From contig NZ_CANMSJ010000001.1 in assembly GCF_947500605.1 (NCBI RefSeq), forward strand, positions 186,001-250,000: 64,000 nucleotides of DNA, written 5' to 3'. This DNA is from an uncultured Lacinutrix sp. (GTDB lineage Bacteria; Bacteroidota; Bacteroidia; Flavobacteriales; Flavobacteriaceae). Made by a program: the position numbers and the translations under genes. This document shows, in pieces, positions 42,411 to 54,500 of the stretch (positions are counted from its first letter, which is position 1; each line of letters starts with the position of its first letter). Under the pieces are notes generated by a model, which saw nothing but the letters and a program-made list of their open reading frames with translations, did no database searches and was not told where the DNA came from.

Positions 42411-43316
42411 CTAACCATTAGAATACAAGATTAAAAACACGCCAATCATAATTCCTGCTAAAGGCACTAATTTTTTACGTTTGTTCTTTTCTTTAAAAAC
42501 AATACCTCCAATTACCACAGCTATAATTAACTGACTTCTTTTAATTGCAGACAATAACATTATTAAAGCTTCAGGATCCTGCAAGGCTTTAAAGTAAAAG
42601 TAATCTGCAGCTACTAATAACAAACCAACAGCAACAATAGACCACCTAAATTTAAATGCTTTACGCTTTGCGGCATATGGAAACCAGGTAATACTTAATA
42701 TAACTAGTAAAATAAGGATAGTATATAAGCAAAACCAAAACTGTAAGGTTTGTGGATTTAAACTTAAATTCTGAATTAAAAACTTATCGTATAAACCACT
42801 TGAAGCACCTAAAAACGTAGCACCTATAATGGCAAATATCCATTTGTTACGTTTAAAATTAATACCTTCTTTTTTTCCGATTCGAGAATATAATATCACC
42901 GAAAATATAATTAAGAAAAACCCAAACCATTGGTATAAATTAGGACTTTCTTTATAAATTACAATTGCTCCAATAAATGTAAAAAATGGTCCAGCCGAAC
43001 GTATTGGTGTTACAATAGTTAGTGGCAAATGTTTTAATGCTTGATAGGCTAAAATCCATGAAGCGGCCATTATAGCTGACTTAATAAAAATAAAGCCATG
43101 CATTTTCCAAGCAATATCTTGAAAATTAAAACCATTCTCTTTTGCATATTCAGGGTAGAAAATGGAGAGTAAATAAAATGCTGCAACAAATAAAAAGCCA
43201 CTAGAAACAGTACCTAAAAGTACCGGGAAAACCTCGTTTCCTCGTACTGCATGTTTTTTACATAAGTTATGTAATCCTAAAAAAAGTGCGGCCAATAAGC
43301 CTAAATACATCCACAT
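42411..43316 (-). CDS. EamA/DMT-family transporter
   Basis: This 301-aa protein has ten predicted helices in two EamA repeats. Features include LGLHNLCKKHAV in the first helix region, PIRSAGPFFTFIGAIVIYKESP at the end of repeat one, and SAIKRSQLIIAVVIGGIVFKEKN at the end of repeat two. Substrate is unknown. Its 3' end borders the palindrome array, whose hairpins may end its transcript. The DUF983 gene lies 85 nt upstream in the same orientation. Confidence 0.88.
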   Translation of the reverse strand: MWMYLGLLAALFLGLHNLCKKHAVRGNEVFPVLLGTVSSGFLFVAAFYLLSIFYPEYAKENGFNFQDIAWKMHGFIFIKSAIMAASWILAYQALKHLPLTIVTPIRSAGPFFTFIGAIVIYKESPNLYQWFGFFLIIFSVILYSRIGKKEGINFKRNKWIFAIIGATFLGASSGLYDKFLIQNLSLNPQTLQFWFCLYTILILLVILSITWFPYAAKRKAFKFRWSIVAVGLLLVAADYFYFKALQDPEALIMLLSAIKRSQLIIAVVIGGIVFKEKNKRKKLVPLAGIMIGVFLILYSNG

Positions 43317-43401
43317 GGCGCGAATATAGTTTTTTAAGAGATTTTGTAATTAAAATGAAGTGAAATTTTTAAGGATTTATATCTTTAAAATAAAAGCCGT
43401 G

Positions 43402-43809
43402 TTAACCTGCAACTTTCTCTCTTGTAGTAAGAGATTTCGTTTTGTTATATTTCATAAATAAGTTAATCCATATGTTTCTAGAAACTCTTAAAATTATTGG
43501 TAATGCAATAACCATTACAGTAACTATTAGCACATAACAAATGGCTAAAGAAAGATGGAGTAGAAAGTAAGATAGAAAAAAAGTAGTCCCACCAAAAAAG
43601 ATACCAACAGGATAACTAACATACATAGCACCAAAAAAGAAAGAAGGTTCTATTTTATATTTTGTATTGCAATGGCTACAACGTTCATTCATAGTTAATG
43701 TACTTGATATTTTGTATGGATTATGCACAGTGTACATACTCTCGTTTTGACAAACAGGACAATTTCCAGTGAAAATACTATAAACTTTAGTTCCTTTTAA
43801 AAATGACAT
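43402..43809 (-). CDS. DUF983 family membrane protein
   Basis: This 135-aa protein has an N-terminal zinc-ribbon-like pair (NCPVCQ near residue 18 and RCSHCNTKY near 45), then PSFFFGAMYVSYPVGI and two membrane helices (about 68-88 and 90-112). This is the normal DUF983 layout; function is unknown. I start at the ATG at 43809; a TTG 6 nt upstream would add two residues. It may be co-transcribed with the DMT transporter gene. Confidence 0.87.
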   Translation of the reverse strand: MSFLKGTKVYSIFTGNCPVCQNESMYTVHNPYKISSTLTMNERCSHCNTKYKIEPSFFFGAMYVSYPVGIFFGGTTFFLSYFLLHLSLAICYVLIVTVMVIALPIILRVSRNIWINLFMKYNKTKSLTTREKVAG

Positions 43810-43956
43810 AATCAAACTGTTTTTATTCTTAATTATATGTTTTTATTAAAAACCACATCTAAATAGTACTTATTTGGGTTTTAATCACCTTTTATATAAT
43901 TACTACAATTGCTTATTTTAACACTGTAAATGTATACTATTGTTATTGTGTATTAC

Positions 43957-43988
43957 TTGTATCAATGTCTCCATTATTTGTATATTTA
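43957..43988 (+). promoter_or_regulatory. Promoter of the AraC-type regulator
   Basis: A TTG is followed after 21 nt by TATATTTA (7 of 8 bases of TAnnTTTG), 16 nt before the ATG. Confidence 0.5.
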
Positions 43989-44004
43989 GGACATATTTGT
44001 TATT

Positions 44005-44889
44005 ATGAAAAACTTACCCATTTTAAATATACAGCAGTTTGATGAAGAAGAGACTTTATCTAATTTCTACAGTAACGATTTAAGAGTACACTTAAAAAAG
44101 AATGCAGAAATGGTGCATAAACCACATAGTCACAATTTCTTTTTATGTGTTTTTTTTGCTGAAGGTATAGGTACGCACGAAATAGATTTTAATATTTATA
44201 ATGTTACAAGAGGTAGTGTTTTCTTTTTAAGGCCCGGACAAATGCATAGTTGGAAATTTACTAGTATCCCAAAAGGTTACATTTTTTTTCACACTCAAGA
44301 TTTTTATGAGTTTCATTTTTTGAATAAAAAACTAAGTCAGTTTCCGTTTTACTATTCTTATGAGAATCCTCCAAATCTTATTTTAAAAGAAGAGCAACTT
44401 GATGCTATAGAAATTAGATTTAAAGAAATAAATAACGAGTATCATGAAAAAGACGCTTATAAAAATCAAAAATTAGCAAGTCTTATTAATCTGGTTTATA
44501 TCGATTTATCTCGAATTTATACAACTATAAAGTCTAGAAAAGAAGTGTTTTCGTCATCTTACTTACAGGCCTTAAGTATTTTAGAGGAAACGATTGACCA
44601 ATTTTATAAAACTGAAAAAGCGGTTACATTTTATGCCGATAAGCTGAATATAACTTCCAAACACTTAAACCGAATCACAAAAACAACTATTAATAAAACC
44701 ACTACAGAGCTTATTACAGAACGTGTATTATTAGAAGCAAAACGATTAATTGTACATTCTAAAAAATCATTATCTATTACAGCTGAGACATTAGGATATA
44801 ATGATTACGCACATTTTTCTAAATTATTTAAACAAAAGGTAGGAGTAACACCTTTAGATTTTAAGAAAAAATACGAGACTAATAGTTAA
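44005..44889 (+). CDS. AraC-family transcriptional regulator
   Basis: This 294-aa protein has an N-terminal cupin-like ligand domain (about 30-110: HKPHSHNFFLCVFFAEG, RGSVFFLRPGQMHSW) and a C-terminal double helix-turn-helix (about 190-292: YADKLNITSKHLNRITK, then LGYNDYAHFSKLFKQKVGVTPLDFKKKY). Domain order and length are typical of AraC activators. The ligand and regulon are unknown; the flanking DUF983 and redoxin genes are candidates only by position. Confidence 0.9.
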   Translation: MKNLPILNIQQFDEEETLSNFYSNDLRVHLKKNAEMVHKPHSHNFFLCVFFAEGIGTHEIDFNIYNVTRGSVFFLRPGQMHSWKFTSIPKGYIFFHTQDFYEFHFLNKKLSQFPFYYSYENPPNLILKEEQLDAIEIRFKEINNEYHEKDAYKNQKLASLINLVYIDLSRIYTTIKSRKEVFSSSYLQALSILEETIDQFYKTEKAVTFYADKLNITSKHLNRITKTTINKTTTELITERVLLEAKRLIVHSKKSLSITAETLGYNDYAHFSKLFKQKVGVTPLDFKKKYETNS

Positions 44890-44903
44890 CGTGTTTTATA
44901 ATA

Positions 44904-45344
44904 TTATTTATTACTTAAAATACTTTCCAAGGCGTAATACAATCTATTTTGAGCATTTTCTTGTGAGCCAAAAATAGATCGAAAAAGCTCACCTTTTTCA
45001 GAAATAAGCAACCATTGTGGTGTGCCTTCTGCATTAAATTGGTTATATACTTTATGTTGCTCGTCTATATAAATGGGAAACGGAACTTCTCCACTTGTAA
45101 AAATACTTTTAATGTTTTCTTTTGTGCCTTCTCTGTTTATAAAATCGGCATGGATGCCTGCAACTTGAATTGTTGGATACTCTTGTTGAAATTTATAAGC
45201 CAAAGGAATCGCACGACCCGTGCAACCTAAGCAATCGTTATTATAAATAATAAGTAATAGAATTTTATTTTTATAGGCTGCCATTAAGTCTACAGCAATA
45301 CCATCTAAATTTTTAACCTGTATGTGTTGTATTGGTGTGTTCAT
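44904..45344 (-). CDS. Redoxin / thioredoxin-like protein
   Basis: This 146-aa thioredoxin-fold protein carries a C38-LG-C41 motif (YNNDCLGCTGRAIPLAY) and a cis-proline region (EGTPQWLLISEKGE). There is no signal peptide, so it should be cytoplasmic. The CLGC active site differs from usual CGPC or CxxC redoxins, and it may be a specialised disulfide or peroxide reductase. It is convergent with the AraC gene and stands alone on its strand. Confidence 0.8.
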   Translation of the reverse strand: MNTPIQHIQVKNLDGIAVDLMAAYKNKILLLIIYNNDCLGCTGRAIPLAYKFQQEYPTIQVAGIHADFINREGTKENIKSIFTSGEVPFPIYIDEQHKVYNQFNAEGTPQWLLISEKGELFRSIFGSQENAQNRLYYALESILSNK

Positions 45345-45704
45345 TTTTGTCTTTTTTATTGGCTATTACTATTAGCAAATTTAAATGTAAAATTGAATGG
45401 TCTAACATTTTTTAAAATATTAATTAACTTAACTATTTTAGTTTCTTAAGGATAAAAAACGAAGTGCTCATAAATCGCGTATTTGAAAATTTATTTACAA
45501 TGGCACGGAATATTAAAAATATAGCACTTAGGCTTATTTTCTTTTTTTGATGTAAAAACGTGTTGAAAACAATAGAAGTGTAGTGGCTTATTTTTTTATA
45601 CCTTTAAAAACATTTTATGATTATTTCGATTACTATTGCCTAGAACATTTTATAAGATTTCGATTAAAATAGGTTCTATTATTATTCACTTTAAAAATAA
45701 AAAA
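45345..45704. other. Intergenic region, 360 nt
   Basis: No small gene or strong promoter is evident. A 7-bp inverted repeat (AAGTGCT at 45462 and AGCACTT at 45523) bounds 68 bp of less A/T-rich sequence that may be an eroded repeat. TACCTTTA at 45599 is a possible -7 element for the S41 gene. Confidence 0.4.
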
Positions 45705-47558
45705 ATGAGAACGTATTTTATACTTGCTGTTTTATGTTTTAGTTCAATTATTGGTTTTGGTCAAAAACTAGAAATAGAAAGAGCGTCACCTTTTACTGCT
45801 GTTAAATGGGAAAATAATGAACCCATTGTTCAATTTGAAAATGAATGGTATCATTTTCAAAAATTGGATCATATTAATAAAAAAGAACTTTTAGATTATT
45901 GTAAAAAGGAGTTTGGAGATAAATGGCAAAAACGATTTTCTGAAGATTTAGTAGAAGTACTTACAGAAGGATTAAACTACAAACCTAATGTACAGGTTGC
46001 ATTACAATTGTCTAAAGATGGTGTTACAAAAGAATTCACTGGATTTTTTACTTTAGAAAACAGACAACGTTCGCTTAAATATAATAGAAGCAAAGCTGTT
46101 TCTAAAACGAAACATTTATTACCTAAAAAATTAACAATAGTAGAAGCTATTGAAGATTTAAAAGCTTTCGAAAATATATTAGATAACAAATCGTCTTACG
46201 CACAACTTTCATCTTTTGATTATAAATCTGCTATTAAAGAATTAAAAGCTTCAATTGAAAATAGGAAAGGAGACATCGATATAAATGAATTTACTAACGC
46301 GATAAGTAAAATCATGTCGGAAATTGGAGATAGACATTCATCAATTAAAAATGAAGCCTTCCGTAAAGAAGATCATAAAACGTATAATTTAAGGCTTCCG
46401 TTTGGTGTTGCAGTTTTTGATGAACAAATTGTTGCAACAAAACAAGATGTAAATAATGAGAATTATAGTTACTATTATAATTCGTATCCCAATATAAAAA
46501 GCATAAATGGAATAACTATAGAAACAATAATAGATTCTTATAATTATAGAGACAAAAAAGCACCAAAGGATGCTAAAGTATATAGATCGAGTAGAGCAAT
46601 TGAAAAATATGGTGAGCTATTATTTAAAAATAATATTGATTGTTTAGATAGTGTAAAAGTGGTTTTTAGTGATGGCATTACTGATAAAATTGAAGCCTTT
46701 AAATTAACCTCTGCTAAAAAAGGATACAATTCTAAGTTACTTAAAGCTAATTATAGTAATATGCTTAAGATGGAAAATGGAGATTTTAAAGGTTTAAGTA
46801 GAAAACTAGAAGACAATATTGGATATATTAATATTCCAAGAATGTACAATTATGATGAAATTGAAGGCTTAGAAAATGAAATAGAAAAAGCTCTTGAAAA
46901 CCTATTGGATACTAAAGCTTTAATTATAGATGTTAGAAATAATCCCGGAGGTGGAAGAGCTATTATTCAAACTTTTGCAAATTATATTATACAAGAAAAA
47001 CAGTCGCCTTGGGTTGCTAATGTTGCTTATTTAAGAACAGATAAAAAAGAAATTGAAGCTATAGAATCTATGAGTGCGCGTTATTTATATAGTTATAATT
47101 CTGAAAAATTAACAGACAACGACAGGCGAGCGATAGATGAGTTTAACAGAAGTTATAAACTTCAAAAAACGTTTGATGCTTCAAAATTCAGCAAACCATT
47201 TTATATGGTTTTACACAAAGGAAACAAAAGTTATACTAATCCAGTTTATACATTAGTTAATGAGAATAGTTTTAGTGCTGCATCTGTTTTTACTAGCGCA
47301 TTTAAAAGTTTACCAAACGTAAAAATAGTTGGTGTAACAACCGATGGCTCTAGTGGTAACTCGAAAACAGCACATTTAAAATATTCTAACATACGTGTAA
47401 AAGTATCTACAATGTTATCGTTTCAAAGAAACGGAAAAACCTTAGATGGAAATGGTACTATACCAGATATTAGTATTCCTGCAAACGAATTACAAGTTTT
47501 AAAAGGTGTTGACAGTCAACTAAATAATTTAATTAAAATGATTAATAGAGGTTTGTAA
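45705..47558 (+). CDS. Secreted S41 family (C-terminal-processing-type) peptidase
   Basis: This 617-aa protein starts at ATG 45705 (signal peptide MRTYFILAVLCFSSIIGFGQ); a TTG 69 nt upstream would bury that signal. The N-terminal half includes a helical domain with IMSEIGDRHSSI. The S41 core follows: DVRNNPGGGRAI, NENSFSAASVFTSAF (catalytic serine region) and DGSSGNSKTAHL. A PDZ domain is not obvious. S41 proteases in the periplasm or outer membrane trim C-termini or degrade proteins. The gene ends 2 nt from the convergent porP/sprF stop. Confidence 0.85.
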   Translation: MRTYFILAVLCFSSIIGFGQKLEIERASPFTAVKWENNEPIVQFENEWYHFQKLDHINKKELLDYCKKEFGDKWQKRFSEDLVEVLTEGLNYKPNVQVALQLSKDGVTKEFTGFFTLENRQRSLKYNRSKAVSKTKHLLPKKLTIVEAIEDLKAFENILDNKSSYAQLSSFDYKSAIKELKASIENRKGDIDINEFTNAISKIMSEIGDRHSSIKNEAFRKEDHKTYNLRLPFGVAVFDEQIVATKQDVNNENYSYYYNSYPNIKSINGITIETIIDSYNYRDKKAPKDAKVYRSSRAIEKYGELLFKNNIDCLDSVKVVFSDGITDKIEAFKLTSAKKGYNSKLLKANYSNMLKMENGDFKGLSRKLEDNIGYINIPRMYNYDEIEGLENEIEKALENLLDTKALIIDVRNNPGGGRAIIQTFANYIIQEKQSPWVANVAYLRTDKKEIEAIESMSARYLYSYNSEKLTDNDRRAIDEFNRSYKLQKTFDASKFSKPFYMVLHKGNKSYTNPVYTLVNENSFSAASVFTSAFKSLPNVKIVGVTTDGSSGNSKTAHLKYSNIRVKVSTMLSFQRNGKTLDGNGTIPDISIPANELQVLKGVDSQLNNLIKMINRGL

Positions 47559-47560
47559 AA

Positions 47561-48559
47561 TTATCTTTTATTTAAACCAGCACCTCTATATTTTCTCCAA
47601 CTTGTTCCTTGAGTACAAGGGCAATCGCTCATACCTTGTAAAAAGTCTATACCTATTGTAAGTGCATGTGTTCCAGAATTAAAACCAGATAAATCGTTAA
47701 TTGTAATTTGGTAAGAGTAGCCTAAATAAAAACCTTTTTTCATAATTCCAGCCATTGGTCCAATATTTAAAGGTTTTAGCGCTTGGTCATTTAAAAAACG
47801 ATACGATGCACCAATCCAATAATAATCTCCTGAACGATTAAATTTTCGATATTTAAAATTAATATCTGTACTAGAACGTCCATCGTTATTGTACCTCTGG
47901 TAAAATACAGAAGGTTCTATTTCTGTGTTTTTTGCCGTTTGAATTATGTAACCAGTATAGGCTTGATAGTTTAAAAGTTTACTAGGTTCTATTCCTGTAA
48001 AGTTATCAATATCTTTTTCTAAAATATTATTAGCGTTTAAACTTAAATAAAACATTTTATAGCGGTAGAGCAGACCCACATCAAAATTACTGTTATTAAT
48101 CGAACGGTCGTCTGTAATGGTTGGATCTACAATTGGCATTTCTTCGGTACCTACAAAATCTTCAATATCAATTCTAAAACTATTAATATTATAAGAGAGA
48201 CCAAAAGATAGATATTGCTGCGATTTATAATCTAAAACAATATGATGTGCAAAAGAGAATTTAACACCTTTTTGGCGAGTGTTTCCGTTCTTATCATTAT
48301 AAAGAGAAACACCAACACCTGTTTGGTTTGCAATTCTAAAATCGGCATACAAAGCCTGATTATCTGGAGCGTTTTTTATGCCTACCCATTGTGTTAGTCC
48401 GTTAGCTCTAACTCTTAGGTTATCTCCAATTCCTGCGTAGGTTGGAGAAATAATAAAATCGTTATCTGCTAAATATTGTGTAAAAACAGGCAAGTTTAGT
48501 TCTTGCGCATAATTTAACGAAGTAATAAAAAGAACGATATATAGTGTGAATTTTTTCAT
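47561..48559 (-). CDS. sprF: PorP/SprF family outer-membrane protein (type IX secretion helper)
   Basis: This 332-aa protein has a signal peptide (to about residue 18) and the PorP/SprF pattern: FTQYLADNDFIISPTYAGIGD, a central VSLYNDKNGNTRQKG and amphipathic strands of a beta-barrel. In Flavobacterium johnsoniae SprF is needed to secrete the SprB adhesin and is encoded right after it. The same order holds here: 28 nt after the giant SprB-like gene. Type B CTD substrates generally travel with a cognate PorP protein, so this one likely serves that adhesin. Confidence 0.9.
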   Translation of the reverse strand: MKKFTLYIVLFITSLNYAQELNLPVFTQYLADNDFIISPTYAGIGDNLRVRANGLTQWVGIKNAPDNQALYADFRIANQTGVGVSLYNDKNGNTRQKGVKFSFAHHIVLDYKSQQYLSFGLSYNINSFRIDIEDFVGTEEMPIVDPTITDDRSINNSNFDVGLLYRYKMFYLSLNANNILEKDIDNFTGIEPSKLLNYQAYTGYIIQTAKNTEIEPSVFYQRYNNDGRSSTDINFKYRKFNRSGDYYWIGASYRFLNDQALKPLNIGPMAGIMKKGFYLGYSYQITINDLSGFNSGTHALTIGIDFLQGMSDCPCTQGTSWRKYRGAGLNKR

Positions 48560-48587
48560 GTGATTCGGTTTTTATAAATCTTTATTA

Positions 48588-51500
48588 TTACCTGTAAAGT
48601 GTAAAATGTCCAACATATTCTTTGTCTAATAGTGAGCTATTCGTTTTCACTACGTACCAATAATCTCCTGTTGGTAATTCGGTTCCGTTATATCTACCAT
48701 CCCAATATTGACCTACTTTGTAAGTAGCCACTTTACGACCATAGCGATCGAAAATATCGAAAGTTAAATTTGGAAAATCTTCAACACAACCTGGAGCCCA
48801 AGTATCTGTTATGCCATCTCCATTTGGTGAAAAGTAGTTAGACATACATGGACCTAATAACTCTATATTAATTTTTTCTTCTGCTTGACACCCATAACTA
48901 TCTGTAACAATTATGGTATAAACTCCAGCTTCTGTAACTACATATTCGTTACTACTACCATAGTTAGTATTATTAAAAGTATAAGTATAATCTCCAGTAC
49001 CACCTGTTGTTTGCGCTATAATCTCACCAGGTTCATCACCTTCGATTAAAATTAAACTTAGTGGTTGATAGTTTTCGATATTGAAAAATTCTGTGTACTG
49101 TACACAACCGTCTATATGGGAAACTTCTATAAAATGTTGAGCACCATTTGCACTATCAACATTTTGAAAGATATTACTAGTTTGAGAGCCAATACCATCT
49201 AAAGAATAAGTTAGTACACTTGTATCTGTAATACTTTCATCTACATAAACTGTAACAGTATTAGTAAGTACATCATTCTCGCATAAATATTCTATTTCAA
49301 AAGTAGGATTTATTCTTACCGATTCTGGGAAAGTTATATTCCATTGAGACTCACAACCAACAGCATCTGTAATATAAACTATGTGATCTCCACCGTTTAA
49401 GTCTGTAAAGTTAAATATTGTTTGTGTTGCTGTTCCAATAGTATAAGTTCCATTAAAATCGTCTAAGCTAACACTGTAAGGAAGACTTCCACCTGTTATA
49501 TCTATACTAAAAGCACCATCAAGTTCTCCTTCACAAGTTTCAGCAAATAAAGAATCTGCTACAATTTGAATTAAAACAGGCTCTGGATCTACAATTGTAA
49601 ATGAATCTGTATAATAACAACCTTGAGTATCTTGAGCAATAAACTGATAAGTACCAGCCGATAAGTTTTCGAAAACATTAGTTTCAAAGAACTGATTTAA
49701 TTGTGGAGAGATAGCATATTTTATAATACCAGTTCCACCAGTAGCAGTAATTACTAAAACGCCATTATTGCTTCCGCTACAAGTAATATCTGTAGCTTCA
49801 AAATCAACTTGTAATGCATCACTAGGTTCTGTTATAGTAATTGTACTTGACTCTGTAATACAGTTATCACTTATTACATTAACTTGATAAGTACCAGCAA
49901 ATAAATCTGTAAAACTAGCAGGACTATCTGTAGTTGTAGCAATAGTATTTCCAAGATTATCTTCTAAAGTATAAGTATAGTTACCTAAACCACCTTGAGC
50001 TGTAGCAACTATACTACCGTTATTATCTCCTGCACAATTAATAGTAGGATTATCACTTTGTAAATTAATAACTAATTCCGGAAGTGTATCGATAGTAATT
50101 TCATTAGAAACAATGGCGATACAACCATTGGCGTCTCTTACATAATACTCATAAGTTCCAGGAGTTACAGCAATTGTTGTAGAGGTATTAAAAGTTCCTA
50201 AAATATTAGCAAAATTACTTGTATCACTATAAGTATATATTCCTGTTCCTCCAGCAGCAGATAGTGTTAACTCGTAAGCTATTGGACAAGGCTGTGTACT
50301 AGAATTTACTAAACTTGCTTGTATTGGCGTAGGTTCGTTTATTATAATATTTACTGAAGTAGCTTCACAGTTATAACCATCGTTAATAGTTACAGAATAA
50401 GTTCCAGCAGCTAAATTATTAAAGACATTAGATGTCTGTGGTCCCGAATTAGTAACAGAAGGAGACGAACTATTTAATGTATAAGTATAATTACTACCTT
50501 GTCCGCCAGTTACATTACTAACAGTAATAGTAGCATCTTGATCTCCAAAACACAATAGTGTATTTGAACTAGCAGTGTAAGTTGCACTTATTGGCGTTGG
50601 TAATGCTAGAATTACAGTTTCTGAAACAATACAACCTTGTGCATCTCTAACGTTAACAGTGTAAGTACCTGCAGGTAGACCAGTAAATGTTCCATTTGTA
50701 GAGTAAGCTACAGTAGCATCTCCTGTTAATTCATATTCTATATTTCCCCAACCACCTGTTGCAACAGCATTAATAATACCTTGATTATTATCACAAGTTA
50801 CGTTTGATGTTTCTGTAGCTGTAAGAGCTAGTGTTTCTGTAGGTCTTGTAATAGTGAAATTCTGACTTACTGTACAAAAAGGACTAGATGCTAACGTTGC
50901 ATTGATAGTATAAGTTCCACCAACTAATCCTGTAATAGTAACAGGACCTGCATTGGCAGTTGTTCCTGAGTCTACTGTTGTACCAGAATTATCAACAATT
51001 GTATAGTTAAAAGGACCTGATTGATCTGGGTTTGTACTTGTAACAACCTCATCTACAAATGTTACATTAACACTACCATTGTTATCATCGAAACAAGTAA
51101 CGTCGACAACAGAATCTACAATAAGGTTAAAAGTATTTGGATTGTTTACGTAGTGTACAGTTTCTAAAGTACAACCAGTATCTAAGTTTGTTACCGAAAT
51201 AATATAGTTTCCAATATCTAATCCTGTAAATATTCCAGTTGTATTTGTTTCGCTGTAAATACCACCTGTTACGGTTCCACTTACATCTTCAACAGTATAT
51301 TCTAAATTTGTAGCAGTACCACCTGTTGTAGTTGCTGTTACTGTAATGTCTTCTAAATTAGTACAAGTAATAGCATTATCTACAGTAGCATCTACAGTGT
51401 CTAAATCTATATATGGATTAATAGTTACTGCTGAAGCAGTTGTACCTAAACAACCATTATCATCGTATACATTTACAGTATAAGTTCCTCCATTTGCATC

Positions 51501-54500
51501 CGACTCTGTATAAACATTACTAGTACCAGACTGTACAACAGTTCCACTTTCTAAGAACTCATATATAGTATATGTTTCAGAACCTCCTGTAACACCGGTT
51601 ACAGTAATTGATGCATAATTAATTGCATTAGTATCTGTAGTACAAATATATTGAGACACAGTAGGAGCAGAGACAACAATAATATTAGGCTCAGCTATTG
51701 TAATAGTATCTGTTGCAAAACAACCTCTACCAGAATTAACTTGTACTGTATAAGTACCAGCAGCCAATCCTGTAAATATATTTGAGTTTTGTGGTGCTAC
51801 AATAATTGGAGCTGTAATTTCGTAAGTATAAATTGGATTATTATTACTAGCAGGTAAGTCTACGGTAATTGTACCATTAGATTCTCCATTACAAGAAACA
51901 TCGTTACTTGTAGCAGTAAATGTTACTGGAGTTGCAGTGTCTAAAGTTACTGTTTCATCTTTAGTACATAATGTTGTTGTATCTGTAATAGTAACAGTAT
52001 AAGTTCCTGATGGTACACCAGAGAATACATTTGCTGTTAATGTTATAGAACTAGGATTTGGGTTTATTGTATAAGTATAGTTTCCTGTTCCTCCATAACC
52101 TGTAACAGTAATTTCACCATCATCATCACTACAACTTGGTGATACAGCAGCTAGTGTTAATGCTACTGGATCTTCAATAATATAGGTTGTTGTATTTGTA
52201 CAACCACTTGCATCTTGAACTGTTATGTTATATGTACCAGGAGCGTTTACTGTAAACGTTGGACTTGATTGAAAACCATTACCAATACTATATTCGAAAG
52301 GTGTAATACCTGTTGCAACATTAACTGTAAAAGAGTAATCGTTTGTTGCACTTGGACATTGAGAGCCGGTAACTGTTAATCCAGTTGGAATAGGATCTGT
52401 ATCGATAGTTATTGTTAAAGGTGTTGAAATAACACAACTGTTAGTATCTTGTACATAAACATCCCATGTAGTTGATACTGCAGGATCCAGAACGGCTGTA
52501 TTTGAACTAGAATATGTTCCTGCTGGTGTTCCGCTTACTACAAATGAATAACTGTAAGAACCGTTACCACCAGAAGCTGTAACGCTTACTTGAGCACCAG
52601 TATTACAATTAGCATTAATAAAAGGATTAGCGACTAAACTAAGTGGTGCAGATTGCTCTACATTTATAGCTGTGGTTGCTGTACATCCAGTTGCTTCATC
52701 TGTAACAACAATGGTTTGTGTACTTGCACCAGTTAATCCGGTAACAGTAATTGTTGAATTGGTTTGTCCCGTAACATCTGTACCACCATTAATAGAGTAA
52801 CTGTATGTTCCTTCAAAATTAGCTACAGTAAATAATACTTCACCATTTGCACCTGGATTACATGTAACATCGCTTATTAATTGACCGTTAACATTTATGT
52901 TTTCAACATCATTTAAAACATATAATTCTTGGTAAGTACATCCATTAGCGTCTATAACTTGAAATGTATAACTATCTGCAGTAAGTCCTGTAAAAATACC
53001 ATTTGTAGCACCTGTAGTGTTTGCTGTTGCAGATGCTGGCGCTATTATCTCATATGTTAATGTTGAAGAACCTCCCGTAGCAGTTAAAGTAATATCTGCT
53101 GTATTAACTAAACAAGTAATTGCAGTTGCAGAGAAATCTAAATCTGAAGGAGAATCTAATGGATTAACTGTTACAGATCCTGTAACCTCACATCCATTTG
53201 CATCTCTTACTGTATAATTAATAGTTTGTATGCTACCATTATTGTTAACAATATACGTGTTTGTTGTAGAAAAACCAGTACCATTAAAATCGTAATAGTA
53301 TTCACCAGACGGAGTAGGTGTACCATCTTGACCTAATACAGTAATAAGTGTTTCAATATCACAAGTAGTAGTAGCTAAAACAGAATTTGTAGCAGTTAAT
53401 GCTAAAGGTTCGCTTATTGTAATTGGTCCACTTGAGATAGTACAAGAATTAGCATCTATAACAGTTATAGTATAGGTTCCTTGAGATAACCCGTTAAACA
53501 CATTAGAACTTTGTGGAGTTCCTGAGTCTAATTGATAAGCAAAAGGACCTGTTGAAGATGTTGTAGTTACTGTTATAGAACCATCACTACCACTATTACA
53601 GCTTACGTTAGTTTCTGCTGTAGTAAAAGTTGTAGTTGGAATTGGATCTAATACATAAGTTGTAGTAGAAGTACAACCTGAAGCATCTGTAACATTAAAA
53701 GTATATGAACCTGCTGTTGAAGTTGTATAAACATTCGAAGCCATTGTACTATATGTAGTACCACCATCTGTAGACACTTCATAAGAATAAGAAGTAGTGT
53801 TACCTCCCGTAGCTGTTAAAGTAATTTCAGCATCTGGTGTTACTGTACAATCTAAAGCACTTGTTAAAGCTGCATTTAATAATAATTGATCATTTACTAT
53901 ATACGGCGTTGAAGCTACACAACCATTTCCATCTTGAATATATAAAGTATACGTTCCTGGAGAAGATATAGTGAAATCTGGATTTGATACAAAAGTAGTT
54001 CCGTTAATACTGTAAAGCGGACTACCTATTGTAGTAGTACCACTAATAGTTACTGTTATTGGAGTGCCAACATAACAAGGTGCAGTTTGTGCATCTATTG
54101 TAGGTTCTGCATCTCTAATCAAGGTAACGTCAAAATCTCTAATACAACCGTAAGCATCTATGGCATAAACAGTATATCCATTTGCAGCTATAGTAAAAGT
54201 GTTAGGTGATGCCCAAGCAGTACTTGAAGCTAATGGTGCTGGATCGGTATCTAATAAAATTTGATATTGATAAGGTGCTGTACCATCACTTGCTATTGCA
54301 GTAATTACTCCTAAATCATTACAATTTTCATTTGAAGAAACAGAAGCTGTTAAGTTTAAAAGGAAAGCAGACTCTGTAATATTAAATGGAGAAGTACTTA
54401 CAATACTACAACCAGTATTAGCACCTGAAGTTTCAGTAATTAAAACATAATAGTTTCCAAAAGGTAAAGGACCTAAGTTGGTAACAGGAAGAGAGCCTCC

